From Desulfobulbus oralis (lineage in GTDB: Bacteria; Desulfobacterota; Desulfobulbia; Desulfobulbales; Desulfobulbaceae), in assembly GCF_002952055.1 (NCBI RefSeq), contig NZ_CP021255.1, positions 1,835,501 through 1,899,500 on the forward strand: a DNA stretch of 64,000 nt. Reading direction: 5' to 3'. This document shows positions 1 through 8,120 of the stretch, in pieces. The position numbers and the translations under genes were made by a program. Each line of letters starts with the position of its first letter. Within the stretch, counting starts at the first letter, position 1. Under the pieces are notes generated by a model that had not been told where the DNA came from, did no database searches, and saw only the letters and a program-made list of their open reading frames with translations.

Positions 1-2242
1 CAGTTCTGGCCACGATTTCACAGAAGCTCTTGTTGTAGGGATCGTTGATCATGGCCAGACCCGTGCCGATCGAGGCCAGCAGGTCCACCCGGCTCTCGAA
101 GAGCCGGGTCAGGGTGGTGTAGACCTTGACGCCGCCGCAGGAGCCGAGACTCAGGAAGCGCTGCTTGTTCTGCAGGTCGGCCGGCGTGATCTGGCCTTCC
201 TCGATCAGCTCCTGCAGCGGTTCGATGATCTGCTCGGAGCGCCAGTAGCTGTGGCCGCGCTGGGCCAGCATTTCATCGCCCGAGAGAATGAAGCGCCGCA
301 ACAGTTCCTTCTGGGTTTCCTTGTCGGAATACACGAACTGGGTATTCACGATCTGCACGCCGCCCACGGTCCTGACAAAACTGATGGCGCAGCGCCGGTT
401 GCGCATGGCGGAGAAGAGCGCACCCGGCGCGCCGCCCGTGCCGCAGACGCCGCCGATGCTGTACTGCCTGGAGGGCTCGATTCGGTAACCGGCCTTCATG
501 AGCAGGTTGGCGTTGGAGGCAAAGGACTGGCGGCCGTCGTCGTCCGGATGGTACATGGAGAGCGAGGCGATCCTGTTGTCCCGCTTCCACTCGGCAAAGG
601 GCGTGACCTGATACCTGTCCAGATTGACCCGGCTGCCCGGGGCGGCCAACAGTTGCACGATGCGCACCTGGGCCGCTGTCCCCAGAAGTTCGGGATAGTT
701 CTGCTCGTAGTACTGCAGGATGACCCGCACGAGCTTGGCGGTCACCGGGTCGCCGCTCTGGCTTGCCCGGCCCATCAGGGCGATCAGGTGGCTTCGGGCC
801 TCGGGCGTCAGCATTTTCAGGAGATGGGCGAAGGTGGCGGAGAAGAGCAGCACCGAATCCGGATCCTTGAAGGCCGAGCTGGCCACCAGATTCAGAATCT
901 CCTTCTGCCGGGCGAAGTCCTGCGGGAAAAAGTCGGTGAGCTTGCCCTTTTGGGCATTGCTTGAAATGAAGTCCGACACAAAGCGGCTTTCCGGGTCGAT
1001 ACTGCGGAGGAAGCCCAGCAGATCGCCGCCGTTTCTCCGGGCTATGCGCTCCTTCATCACCGGCACGATGATGTCGCGGAAGGAGGAGTCGTAGAGTTCG
1101 CTGCCCTGGGCCAGCACCACGTACATCCCGGCCGTGGGCAGGTCCCGGGCGGCCTGCGAACGTGCGGCCGAGGTGGCCTGGCGCAGCACGGCCACATTGC
1201 CGCCGCCAAAGGCGCCGGCAAAACGGGAGCGGGTGACAGGGTCGAGCCGGTTGAACAGGTAGCGCAGGTTCTGGGACGACATGCTGTTCAGGGTGCCGGC
1301 GCTGTATTCGTAACCGTTGTCGTTTGTCACCGCATGCAGGTTGTTGATCTTCCAGATGGCCTCTTCCGCACCGTCGTACAGACCCTTCAGGAGCACGGAT
1401 TTCTGCCGGCCCTGCAGGCGGTCATATATCGCCTCCTGCTGGGACGTGGGCAGGGCGAAATAGTTTCTGAGCCAGGCCAGGGCCTCTGACCCGGAAACCT
1501 CCCTGTTCTTGAAGAGGGAACGCGCGTTCCAGACATTGACATCGTCCATGCGCTCGATCAGTTCCATGCCCGCCATCATGAGTTCCGGGCCCATGCCCGG
1601 CACTTCGGCATAGGTAATGAGCGCCTGGGCCTGCTTCTTGCCCATCCGGCTCAGGGTGGGCAGGCCGCGGGCCGCGGTGTCGACACTCATGCCGGGCACG
1701 GCAAAAAAGGAGCGGGCCGCCTTGTTGACCAGCGGCGAGGATGCATTCAACTGCGGGATGATCTGCAGGGCATGATCGATGGTGGCGCCGCGCATGGCCG
1801 CGAAGCTGCGGAAGGTCAGACCCGAGGCGAAGCTCAGGGATGAAATGGCCTCGATGGCCGGCATCACGTGCTGGGCGCCAAAGCCCGGTATGTCCGCCAG
1901 GGCCTCGTAGGAGCGGGCCTGCTCAAAGGAAAAACGCTGCACGGCCAGTGCTTCGCCCGCCTGCCGGATCAGGCCGTCGTCTGCGCCGCGGGTGGCGCAT
2001 ATCTTGCGAAAGATGCGCTGGGAGTTATAGTTCATACTGCCAACCAGGGCCTCTGCCGGGTCCCTGTGGCCCGCCTGCTCGCAGGCAGCCACGGTTTGCC
2101 GGGCGCTGACCGCATCAGCCGGGTTCGTGTCCGCAGCATGAAGGGGCGCCGCGTTCAGAGCCGGCAGACAGAACAGCCCCAGAACGCCAAGCAGTGTTTT
2201 GGCGCAGGCGTATTTTCTGACGAGGTACTTGGTGGTCTGCAT
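1..2242 (-). CDS. Large exported protein of unknown function with possible C-terminal caspase-like (clan CD) domain; 3' end outside window
   Basis: The frame is open from ATG at 2242 to the left window edge, about 747 codons with no stop seen. An AGGA lies 8 bases before the ATG. The N-terminus has a basic start, a hydrophobic stretch (LLGVLGLFCLPALNAAP) and an Ala-rich cleavage region, so it is probably exported. The first 550 residues are helical, low in recognisable motifs, and I cannot name a family. Near residue 664 is QRGHSYW and near residue 702 FLSLGSCGG. A hydrophobic strand ending in Gly-His, and one ending in Ser-Cys-Gly-Gly about 38 residues later, resemble the His/Cys dyad of clan CD peptidases (caspase, CHAT, gingipain). 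The peptidase idea is inference from these two motifs. The C-terminus is missing. Confidence 0.7.
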   Translation of the reverse strand, partial: MQTTKYLVRKYACAKTLLGVLGLFCLPALNAAPLHAADTNPADAVSARQTVAACEQAGHRDPAEALVGSMNYNSQRIFRKICATRGADDGLIRQAGEALAVQRFSFEQARSYEALADIPGFGAQHVMPAIEAISSLSFASGLTFRSFAAMRGATIDHALQIIPQLNASSPLVNKAARSFFAVPGMSVDTAARGLPTLSRMGKKQAQALITYAEVPGMGPELMMAGMELIERMDDVNVWNARSLFKNREVSGSEALAWLRNYFALPTSQQEAIYDRLQGRQKSVLLKGLYDGAEEAIWKINNLHAVTNDNGYEYSAGTLNSMSSQNLRYLFNRLDPVTRSRFAGAFGGGNVAVLRQATSAARSQAARDLPTAGMYVVLAQGSELYDSSFRDIIVPVMKERIARRNGGDLLGFLRSIDPESRFVSDFISSNAQKGKLTDFFPQDFARQKEILNLVASSAFKDPDSVLLFSATFAHLLKMLTPEARSHLIALMGRASQSGDPVTAKLVRVILQYYEQNYPELLGTAAQVRIVQLLAAPGSRVNLDRYQVTPFAEWKRDNRIASLSMYHPDDDGRQSFASNANLLMKAGYRIEPSRQYSIGGVCGTGGAPGALFSAMRNRRCAISFVRTVGGVQIVNTQFVYSDKETQKELLRRFILSGDEMLAQRGHSYWRSEQIIEPLQELIEEGQITPADLQNKQRFLSLGSCGGVKVYTTLTRLFESRVDLLASIGTGLAMINDPYNKSFCEIVART

Positions 2243-2396
2243 GGAAAAATCCTGTATGAAATTCACTGTCCCTGATGGGGCCTGACTATCCTGCTGACTC
2301 CAGGGGGCGGCAGGCATGTGCGAGCTGAACGACAAAGCCACCTATGTACACCAGCGCACCCTTTGCTTCAATCATTTCCACAGCCTTGCACCCGCA

Positions 2397-2597
2397 ATGA
2401 ACCGGACTCTGATCGTTTTCGGCATCCTGCTGCTCGTGGCCGGTCTGGGCTGGCCCTGGCTGAAGCAGTTGCCCCTGGGCCGTCTGCCGGGCGACCTCCA
2501 TATTGCCCGGGCCTCCTGCCGCCTGTTCCTGCCGCTCACCACCTGCCTCCTGCTGAGCGTCCTGCTCTCCCTTGTACTGTGGTTCATCCGGAAATAG
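2397..2597 (+). CDS. DUF2905 family small membrane protein
   Basis: The product has 66 residues and two hydrophobic segments (about residues 4-20 and 42-62). Between them is the family's signature loop, LPLGRLPGDLHIAR, followed by a short segment ending in FLPLTT. Length and layout match DUF2905 proteins, whose function is unknown. I chose the ATG at 2397 because it places the first hydrophobic segment at the N-terminus as in the family; longer upstream readings add unrelated residues. It is divergent from the exported protein to its left and precedes the RluA-like reading frame. Confidence 0.8.
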   Translation: MNRTLIVFGILLLVAGLGWPWLKQLPLGRLPGDLHIARASCRLFLPLTTCLLLSVLLSLVLWFIRK

Positions 2598-2618
2598 GGG
2601 AACAGAGAAACGGCGGCT

Positions 2619-2906
2619 TTGCAGCAGCTCTGCCGGCTCGAGAATTGCCGCGGCGAGCGCAGGCCGCTTGCCGCTTTTTTCCCGGCAAACGGGGGACCGC
2701 CCACCGGAACCGGGGACTGCTGTGCGCCCAAACTGCTGCATGCGGCCCGGGAGCAGGGCCTGGTGCCCTTTGCCATGGCGGAATTTTTCTGGGGTAGCAG
2801 CGCTCCCGGACGCCCCAGAAGCCACGGCCAGTTCTACCTGCCCTGCGTCGAAAAGTGTCAGCCCATTCTGGGCTTTCTGCTCTGCGGCCTTGAGGCAAAA
2901 GGATGA
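2619..2906 (+). CDS. Possible N-terminal portion of the RluA-like gene, ended by tandem TGA TGA
   Basis: A 95-codon frame with only a TTG start. It contains RPLAAFFPANGG near the start and HGQFYLPCVEKCQPILGFL near the end, which look like real protein with a paired-Cys element. It is in the same frame as the RluA catalytic ORF at 2976 and is separated from it only by two consecutive TGA codons at 2904-2909; the intervening codons are open. Some RluA-type synthases carry an N-terminal extension, so this may be part of the same gene interrupted by stops. It could also be a separate small ORF or chance. The family link is from memory and uncertain. Confidence 0.35.
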   Translation: MQQLCRLENCRGERRPLAAFFPANGGPPTGTGDCCAPKLLHAAREQGLVPFAMAEFFWGSSAPGRPRSHGQFYLPCVEKCQPILGFLLCGLEAKG

Positions 2907-2975
2907 TGAACAGCATGCCTGAAAAATACTGCCTGTGCTCATGGCCTCCGGGCACGCACTTATTGCTTTGTAGTC

Positions 2976-3675
2976 ATGCCTGCCGCCGATTCCGGTTCTG
3001 GCCTTGAGCTGCTCTACCTGGACCGGCACTGTGCGGTGGTGGACAAGCCGGGCGGGCTGCTGGCCGTGCCAGGCCGCGGGCCGGACAGGGAGGACTGCGT
3101 CACCTCCCGCCTGCAGCGGCTCTGCCCCTGGTGCATAGGGCAGCCCGCTGCCCACCGGCTGGACATGGACACCTCCGGCCTGATGGTTCTGGGTCTGAGT
3201 GCCGTGGCGCAACGCCATCTTTCCGCCCAGTTTGCCTCGCGCTCGGTGCAGAAAGGCTATGTCGCGCTGCTGGACGGGCCTGTGGCGGGCACATCCGGGA
3301 CAATCCGCCTGGCCTTCCGGCTTGGATCCTGAAAACAGGCCGTACCAGATTTATGACCCGGTGCAGGGCAAAATGGGGCTGACCCTGTGGAAAAAGCTGT
3401 GGCAGGAAAAGGGGAAAACCTGTATGGCCCTGTACCCGCACACCGGCCGTACCCACCAACTGCGCCTGCACACGAGCCACCCTCTGGGGCTCGGCTGCCC
3501 CATCGTGGGCGACCGGCTGTACGGCAGTGGCCGGACGGCCGGCCAACTCTGCCTGCATGCCGCGTTTCTGGCCTTCCGTCATCCAGTCAACGGCCGGCTG
3601 CTGCGTTTTTATTCACCGCCGCCCTTTCTGGACGGGGCAGCGCTCGCCCGTCTGGCGGACGATTGGCTCGTGTAA
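2976..3675 (+). pseudogene. RluA-family RNA pseudouridine synthase, frameshifted
   Basis: RluA-type enzymes isomerise specific uridines in rRNA or tRNA to pseudouridine. The first frame (2976-3332) has VVDKPGGLLAVPGRG and the catalytic motif AAHRLDMDTSGLMV, where Asp is the nucleophile. The second frame (through 3675) carries the rest of the fold: TGRTHQLRLH and GCPIVGDRLYG. One extra G in CTTGGATCC near 3325 throws the gene out of frame. Without it the protein reads RLAFRLDPENRPYQIYD and continues to the stop at 3673-3675, giving about 233 residues. The break is visible; whether it is a true mutation or a sequencing error is not. All catalytic elements are present across the two frames. Confidence 0.75.
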
Positions 3676-3705
3676 GGGCTCGGAGCGCCAACCTGGAGGC
3701 CAACC

Positions 3706-4185
3706 ATGTCGCTTGTCCTGTACACCCTTGCCGCTTTGTGCATGCTGGTCGGTCTGGCCGGCACGGTCCTGCCCGTGATTCCGGGCTTGCCCCTCATGTT
3801 TGCAGGCATGCTGCTTGCCGCCTGGACCGGGGGCTTTGCCCAGGTGGGGCTGTGGCCGCTGTCGCTGCTTGGCCTGCTGACCGTCTTCGCGGTACTCATG
3901 GATTTTTGGGTCACCGCTTTGGGCGCGCAAAAGGTGGGGGCCAGTAAAAAGGCGGTCATGGGCGCGGCGCTGGGGGCGCTCGCGGGTCTCTTCTTTGCGC
4001 CCTGGGGCGTGTTCATCGGCCCCTTCGCGGGCGCGGCCATTGGCGAACTCCTCCATCAGGACAGCCTGGGACAGGCGGCCAGGGTGGGTTTTGGCACCTG
4101 GATGGGGCTGCTCTTCGGCGCTCTGCTCAAGCTGGCTCTGGCCTGCACCATGCTGGCCATTTTTGCGCTGGCCTGGCTGTTCTGA
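3706..4185 (+). CDS. DUF456 family integral membrane protein
   Basis: The product has 159 residues with four to five hydrophobic helices rich in Gly and Ala. The N-terminal helix includes TVLPVIPGLPLMFAG, typical of DUF456 proteins, followed by a glycine-zipper-like segment around residues 80-115 (GAALGALAGLFFAPWG, then GPFAGAAIGEL). The family's function is unknown; Gly-zippers suggest close helix packing or oligomers in the inner membrane. The start follows a purine-rich GGAGGC about 6 bases upstream. The gene ends base-to-base against the convergent lolA-like gene. Confidence 0.8.
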   Translation: MSLVLYTLAALCMLVGLAGTVLPVIPGLPLMFAGMLLAAWTGGFAQVGLWPLSLLGLLTVFAVLMDFWVTALGAQKVGASKKAVMGAALGALAGLFFAPWGVFIGPFAGAAIGELLHQDSLGQAARVGFGTWMGLLFGALLKLALACTMLAIFALAWLF

Positions 4186-4905
4186 TCACTGGCGGATAAT
4201 CTGGGTATCGGCCGGGGTTGTGATGCTGCGGAGCTCGGCAATGCGCGCCGTGTCGCTGGGCCTGATGCTGTCAAAGCGCATGCCGTCAAAACTGAGCTCG
4301 GTCAGGGCCTCGAAGTGGTCTTCCATCAGAATCCGTTCGATGCGAGCCTCCCTGTTCAGCCAGATCTGGGCCCGCTTGAGTTGGGATTGGGGATTTTTGG
4401 GCACCAGCACCAGCGCCTGCAGGCCGGCCGGGGCCGGATCGAGCTGAAAGTCAGGATCGCCCGGGGCAACCGTAAAGGTCGCGGTCAGGGTGCTTTTGCC
4501 GGTGAAGAGCGCATAGGCCATGTCCGTGTCCGCGCCGGCTGCCGGGCTCACCAGCATCTGCCGGTCAACAGGGGTATAGATGCGGATTTCCCGGCCATCG
4601 TTCACAATGGTCTGCACCACGGGCAGGGCATACTCCCAGCGGATGACACTGTCGCCCGTGCTGGTCGGCCGGAAAAAGAAGGCCTTGCCCCGTCCCTCGC
4701 GCACCCGGCCGCCGGTTCTGCTTTTCTGCCTGAAATTGCATTCCAGACTCTGGGTTTTGGCATAGTTCCGCCCGACTTTGACGAGCAGGGCCTCCAGTTC
4801 CTTCTGGCCGGGCTCGGCCTGCGTCGTTGCTGTGGCCCAAAGCGGCCAGACGAGCAGCGCCAGCAGCGCGGCCAGTGCACATACTGCTTTCGTAGACTTA
4901 GACAT
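4186..4905 (-). CDS. lolA: Outer-membrane lipoprotein carrier protein LolA-like
   Basis: A periplasmic chaperone of the LolA family escorts lipoproteins from the inner-membrane LolCDE complex to the outer membrane. The ATG at 4905 gives 239 residues. A signal peptide (KSTKAVCALAALLALLVW) ends near ATATTQA. The mature part has the LolA-like beginning AKTQSLECNFRQKS, then GKAFFFRP, VIRWEYALP and the Asp/Arg-rich C-terminal strands. The first 8 bases overlap the end of murI, so the pair is probably cotranscribed with translational coupling. Longer upstream starts would run through murI and are rejected. LolA sequences are divergent, so the assignment is by pattern. Confidence 0.75.
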   Translation of the reverse strand: MSKSTKAVCALAALLALLVWPLWATATTQAEPGQKELEALLVKVGRNYAKTQSLECNFRQKSRTGGRVREGRGKAFFFRPTSTGDSVIRWEYALPVVQTIVNDGREIRIYTPVDRQMLVSPAAGADTDMAYALFTGKSTLTATFTVAPGDPDFQLDPAPAGLQALVLVPKNPQSQLKRAQIWLNREARIERILMEDHFEALTELSFDGMRFDSIRPSDTARIAELRSITTPADTQIIRQ

Positions 4906-5686
4906 TGACCTTCTCCAGATGGACTGGCCGGCCAAAGATGGCCGCAGCCAGCGAGCCGACCGGCGCAGGCAGGTCGGAGACATAGTAACGGTTGGCAAGG
5001 CCCGGCGCACGCAGGGCGGCATAGAGGGATGGCCGCGCGTCCAGCAGTTCCTTCAGGTGTCGGGCCACTTCGCCCGAGGAACTGACGATGCGCACCCTTT
5101 TGCCGATGCGCGGGCCAATGATGCCGGTGAGCAGCGGATAATGGGTGCAGCCCAGAATGAGGGTGTCGATCTGTCTGTTCCTGAGCGGCCGGAGATAGCT
5201 GCGTACAATCGTTTTGGTTTCCCGCCGGTCGAGCCAGCCCTCTTCCACCAGCGGCACCAGGAGCGGGCAGGCCTGGGAAAAGATGCGGCAATCCGGCCGG
5301 ATTTCCTGCAGGCGGGTGGCATAGACGCCGGAATTGACCGTGGCCCGGGTGCCGATGAGGCCGATGCGGCTGTTTTGGCTGAGCCGGGCTGCCGCTTGCA
5401 CGGCCGGGCTGATGACGTCAATAAGCGGCAGCGAATAGCGTGCCGCCAAGGCGCCCGAGGCAGCACTGGCCGCGGAATTGCAGGCGATGACGATGATTTT
5501 TGCCCCCTGCTTCAACAGGAAATCCGTGTTGCGGCAGGCATACTCGATGAGCATTTCCGGGCTTTTCGATCCGTAGGGCGAATGGGCCAGATCACCGAAA
5601 TAGACGTAGGGCAAATCCGGCAAAAGCTGTTCAATCGCCCGGGCCACGGTCATGCCGCCAACACCGGAATCAAAGATGCCGATCAT
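4898..5686 (-). CDS. murI: Glutamate racemase
   Basis: Interconverts L- and D-glutamate in the cytoplasm, supplying D-Glu for peptidoglycan. It has 262 residues, the usual size. The N-terminal IGIFDSGVGGMTV holds the conserved Asp. The two catalytic cysteines sit in VIACNSAAS and LILGCTHYPLL, and both are present. The more common first motif is CNTAS; here it is CNSAAS, a mild variant. FGDLAHSPYGSKS matches the family segment for substrate contacts. It overlaps the lolA-like gene downstream by 8 bases. Confidence 0.95.
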   Translation of the reverse strand: MIGIFDSGVGGMTVARAIEQLLPDLPYVYFGDLAHSPYGSKSPEMLIEYACRNTDFLLKQGAKIIVIACNSAASAASGALAARYSLPLIDVISPAVQAAARLSQNSRIGLIGTRATVNSGVYATRLQEIRPDCRIFSQACPLLVPLVEEGWLDRRETKTIVRSYLRPLRNRQIDTLILGCTHYPLLTGIIGPRIGKRVRIVSSSGEVARHLKELLDARPSLYAALRAPGLANRYYVSDLPAPVGSLAAAIFGRPVHLEKVNV

Positions 5687-5730
5687 GTTGCCCTACAAAA
5701 AACAGAGGAACGGCTGGGGCAGCCGGGAAG

Positions 5731-5771
5731 GAAAAGGCTGAACCCTTGGCAGCTGCGCAAGGGATTCAGCC
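5731..5771 (-). terminator. Rho-independent terminator after the mucR-like gene
   Basis: On the minus strand GGCTGAA plus CCCTTG pair with CAAGGG plus TTCAGCC around a 9-base loop, with one bulged T. A short T run (TTTTC) follows. It sits 56 bases past the stop of the mucR-like gene and before murI, so murI probably also has its own promoter. Confidence 0.75.
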
Positions 5772-5826
5772 GGAAACAGGAAACCGGGCAGAGCCGAGCT
5801 CCACCCGGGGCACGACGAAAAGCCTA

Positions 5827-6267
5827 TTACTTGTTCTTTGCGGAACGGGCATCCAGATACTTGCGAAGATTTTCCGGCAGACCTCTCTCCTTGCCCGATG
5901 CGGAACGCTTCTCGGACAGCGTCTTGGAGCAGAGGGGCTGGCGGGCCGAAAGGCCGTACTTCTTGCGGTAGGTCTTGGAATTTAGCCCATGGGAGGCCAG
6001 ATGCTTGGGGGACAGCATCCTGAATTCCTGCCCGCACTCCATGCAGATGATCTTGTTCTTCTGGATGGATTTTTTCGGATCAGCAATGGGGGCCGCATTA
6101 CCCTCCTGCTGCTCGGTATCAGCGCCGTTTGTCTCGGCTTCCTGCAAAGATTTCAGCGTTTGGAAGATATCGGTGCAGGCACTTTTTATTTCATCCAACG
6201 TCATCTGTTTGCTGGAAATCTGGGATTGAATGATCTCCTGGGTCATTTCCACAAGCGTCTTGGCCAT
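5827..6267 (-). CDS. MucR/Ros family zinc-finger transcriptional regulator
   Basis: The product has 146 residues. The C-terminal half contains ICMECGQEFRMLSPKHLASH followed by GLNSKTYRKKYGL, the Ros/MucR fold with Cys-x2-Cys and His ligands and a basic DNA-contacting tail. The N-terminal part (VEMTQEIIQSQ) is the usual oligomerisation helix region. The internal ATG at 6267 is chosen because AGGAG lies 7 bases before it; the longer frame lacks a site. Members regulate exopolysaccharide, motility and cell-cycle genes in alphaproteobacteria and are frequent in Desulfobacterota. It has its own consensus-like promoter and terminator, so it is monocistronic. Confidence 0.85.
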   Translation of the reverse strand: MAKTLVEMTQEIIQSQISSKQMTLDEIKSACTDIFQTLKSLQEAETNGADTEQQEGNAAPIADPKKSIQKNKIICMECGQEFRMLSPKHLASHGLNSKTYRKKYGLSARQPLCSKTLSEKRSASGKERGLPENLRKYLDARSAKNK

Positions 6268-6325
6268 TTTCTCAACTCCTGACAAAAATTGCATAAAGGG
6301 AAAGTGATTTTTCAGTTATGGCTCT

Positions 6326-6353
6326 CTTATAATAACTCATTTTTCTTTGTCAA
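6326..6353 (-). promoter_or_regulatory. Sigma70-type promoter of the mucR-like gene
   Basis: On the minus strand TTGACA (6348-6353) is followed after 16 bases by TATAAG (6326-6331). This leaves a 5' leader of about 50 bases before the ATG at 6267. The AT-rich spacer stands out against the GC-rich background. Confidence 0.7.
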
Positions 6354-6518
6354 GTATCTTTTCTGCATCATTTGGTTTTTTGTGTTCCGGCTATCGGCAG
6401 CCCAGGTATGCTTTCTGCCGCAGCCAATGTCACCAACAGTGAAAAGCACCGGAACAATCTTTGGCATCGTGCTTCACAATGCCTGGCACCTCATGCTTTC
6501 ACCGGCAATACTGCAAAC

Positions 6519-6553
6519 AAAAAAACGGAGCGCCTGGGCTACAGGCACTCCGT
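6519..6553 (-). terminator. Rho-independent terminator of glyA
   Basis: A 12-bp stem on the minus strand (ACGGAGTGCCTG with CAGGCGCTCCGT, one G-T pair) has a 5-base loop and is followed by seven T. It is 23 bases downstream of the glyA stop. Confidence 0.9.
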
Positions 6554-6575
6554 CTTTCATGCTCCGGCAGGGCTG

Positions 6576-7826
6576 CTATCTGACCAGATGCTCCAATCCA
6601 GGGGCCGGAAAATCCTGGCACAGTTCTTTTATTTCATCTGCAACTTTGGCCTGCACCGCCGTATCATCGCAGTGCTGGATAACCGTATCGATCCACTTGC
6701 CGACCTGCTCCATCTGCGCTTCCCTGAAGCCGCGTGAAGTGACGGCCGCAGCACCAAGCCGGATGCCACTTGGATCAAAGGGTTTTCTGGTATCAAAAGG
6801 TACGGCATTGCAATTCAGCACCAGCCCGGCTGCATCCAGCGCCTTGGCTGCGGTCCGGCCGGAAACGCCCTTGTTGTTCAGATCGACCAGAATCAGATGG
6901 TTGTCCGTGCCGCCGGTCACCAGATTGTACCCCCTGCTTACGAGTGCGGCAGCCAATGCCTGCGCGTTGTTCACCACCTGCGCCGCATATGCCTTGAAGG
7001 CAGGGGATGCCGCCTCTTTCAGCGCCACGGCAATGCCTGCGGTCGTGTGGTTGTGCGGTCCGCCCTGGCAACCCGGGAATACGGCCTTGTCGATAGCCGC
7101 CGCATGCTGCTCCTTGCACAGAATCATGGCTCCGCGCGGCCCGCGCAGGGTCTTGTGTGTTGTGGTCGTGACCACATCCGCATAGGGCAGGGGCGAGGGG
7201 TAGACGCCGCCCGCAACCAGGCCGGCAAAATGCGCCATATCAACCAGGAGCAGAGCCCCGGCCTCGTCTGCAATCCTGCGGAAGCGTTCGAAGTCCAGAA
7301 TTCGCGGGTAGGCGGAAAAGCCGGCGATCAGAATCTTCGGTCTGCAGGCCAGGGCTTGTTCCCGCACCTTGTCGTAGTTCAGGATGCCGGAACGGTCCAG
7401 CTCGTAGGATTCGGCGTGAAAGAACTTGCCGGAAATGGAGACCTTGGCCCCGTGGGTCAGGTGGCCGCCATGGGGCAGGGCCATGCCCAGAATGGTGTCG
7501 CCGGGTTTGAGGAAGGCCAGATAAACCGCCAGATTCGCCGGTGAGCCGGAATAGGGCTGTACGTTTGCGTGCTCCGCGCCGAACAGCGTCTTGGCGCGCT
7601 CGATGGCCTTGGCTTCAACCTTGTCGATGAGCTGTTGGCCCTCGTAGTAGCGCTTGCCCGGATAGCCTTCGGAATACTTGTTGGTCAGCGCCGAACCAGT
7701 CGCCTCCATGACCGCGCGGCTGGTGTAGTTTTCGGACGCAATCAGACGAATCTTCTCGTGCTGCCGCTGTTCTTCCTGGACAATGTATTCGTATATTTCC
7801 GGATCCTGTTCTCTCAGATAATGCAT
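6576..7826 (-). CDS. glyA: Serine hydroxymethyltransferase
   Basis: A PLP enzyme converting serine plus tetrahydrofolate to glycine plus 5,10-methylene-THF, the main source of one-carbon units. It has 416 residues, as usual. IRLIASENYTSRAVMEATGS is the canonical N-terminal substrate-binding segment. VTTTTHKTLRGPRGAMIL holds the PLP-binding Lys. YSGSPANLAVY and MGMALPHGGHLTHG-type segments are also conserved. The ATG at 7826 follows AAGGGGTGG; the longer reading adds 18 residues without family match. It is monocistronic by its terminator. Confidence 0.96.
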   Translation of the reverse strand: MHYLREQDPEIYEYIVQEEQRQHEKIRLIASENYTSRAVMEATGSALTNKYSEGYPGKRYYEGQQLIDKVEAKAIERAKTLFGAEHANVQPYSGSPANLAVYLAFLKPGDTILGMALPHGGHLTHGAKVSISGKFFHAESYELDRSGILNYDKVREQALACRPKILIAGFSAYPRILDFERFRRIADEAGALLLVDMAHFAGLVAGGVYPSPLPYADVVTTTTHKTLRGPRGAMILCKEQHAAAIDKAVFPGCQGGPHNHTTAGIAVALKEAASPAFKAYAAQVVNNAQALAAALVSRGYNLVTGGTDNHLILVDLNNKGVSGRTAAKALDAAGLVLNCNAVPFDTRKPFDPSGIRLGAAAVTSRGFREAQMEQVGKWIDTVIQHCDDTAVQAKVADEIKELCQDFPAPGLEHLVR

Positions 7827-8120
7827 GACCACCCCTTGTAAAAGCTGACTGATTGGCTGTACCGGCACATGCCGTCCCAAAAGTTGGCTATCATAACCAA
7901 AGTTCAGGGAAATGCACAGGAGAAAGGCTGCTTCGTCTTCGAAAGATCAAGGAGACTTCTGTCTGTCTCCGGCGGGAATTCCGCAGCAGATTGTCTCCTT
8001 TGCAGAAGGGTTGAACTGCGGATGGTTTTTTTCAGGGTCTTCGTCCGGGTCGGAACCAGCTTGCTCTGTTGCAACGAGCAGGGCCGATACCGGCAGGCCA
8101 ATGGCAGCGCCAAAGGGTGC
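7827..8120. other. Intergenic region upstream of glyA
   Basis: This 294-base gap lies between glyA and the HAD-phosphatase stop. A small hairpin (GGAGAC with GTCTCC, 7951-7970) is visible. A TATGAT on the minus strand near 7892 could be a glyA -10 box, without a convincing -35. I see no glycine, SAM or THF riboswitch core and no coding frame with family character. Confidence 0.4.

Noticed and set aside
2904-2909. Selenocysteine at the tandem TGA of the RluA-like region
   Set aside because: Two adjacent TGA codons with no hairpin of SECIS type following; a stop or decay is more likely.
2286-3218. 310-codon minus-strand frame across DUF2905 and RluA
   Set aside because: It lies opposite recognisable genes; Gln/Ala/Arg-rich shadow sequence.
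7827-8120. Riboswitch upstream of glyA
   Set aside because: A small hairpin is present but the conserved cores of glycine, SAM or THF riboswitches are not.
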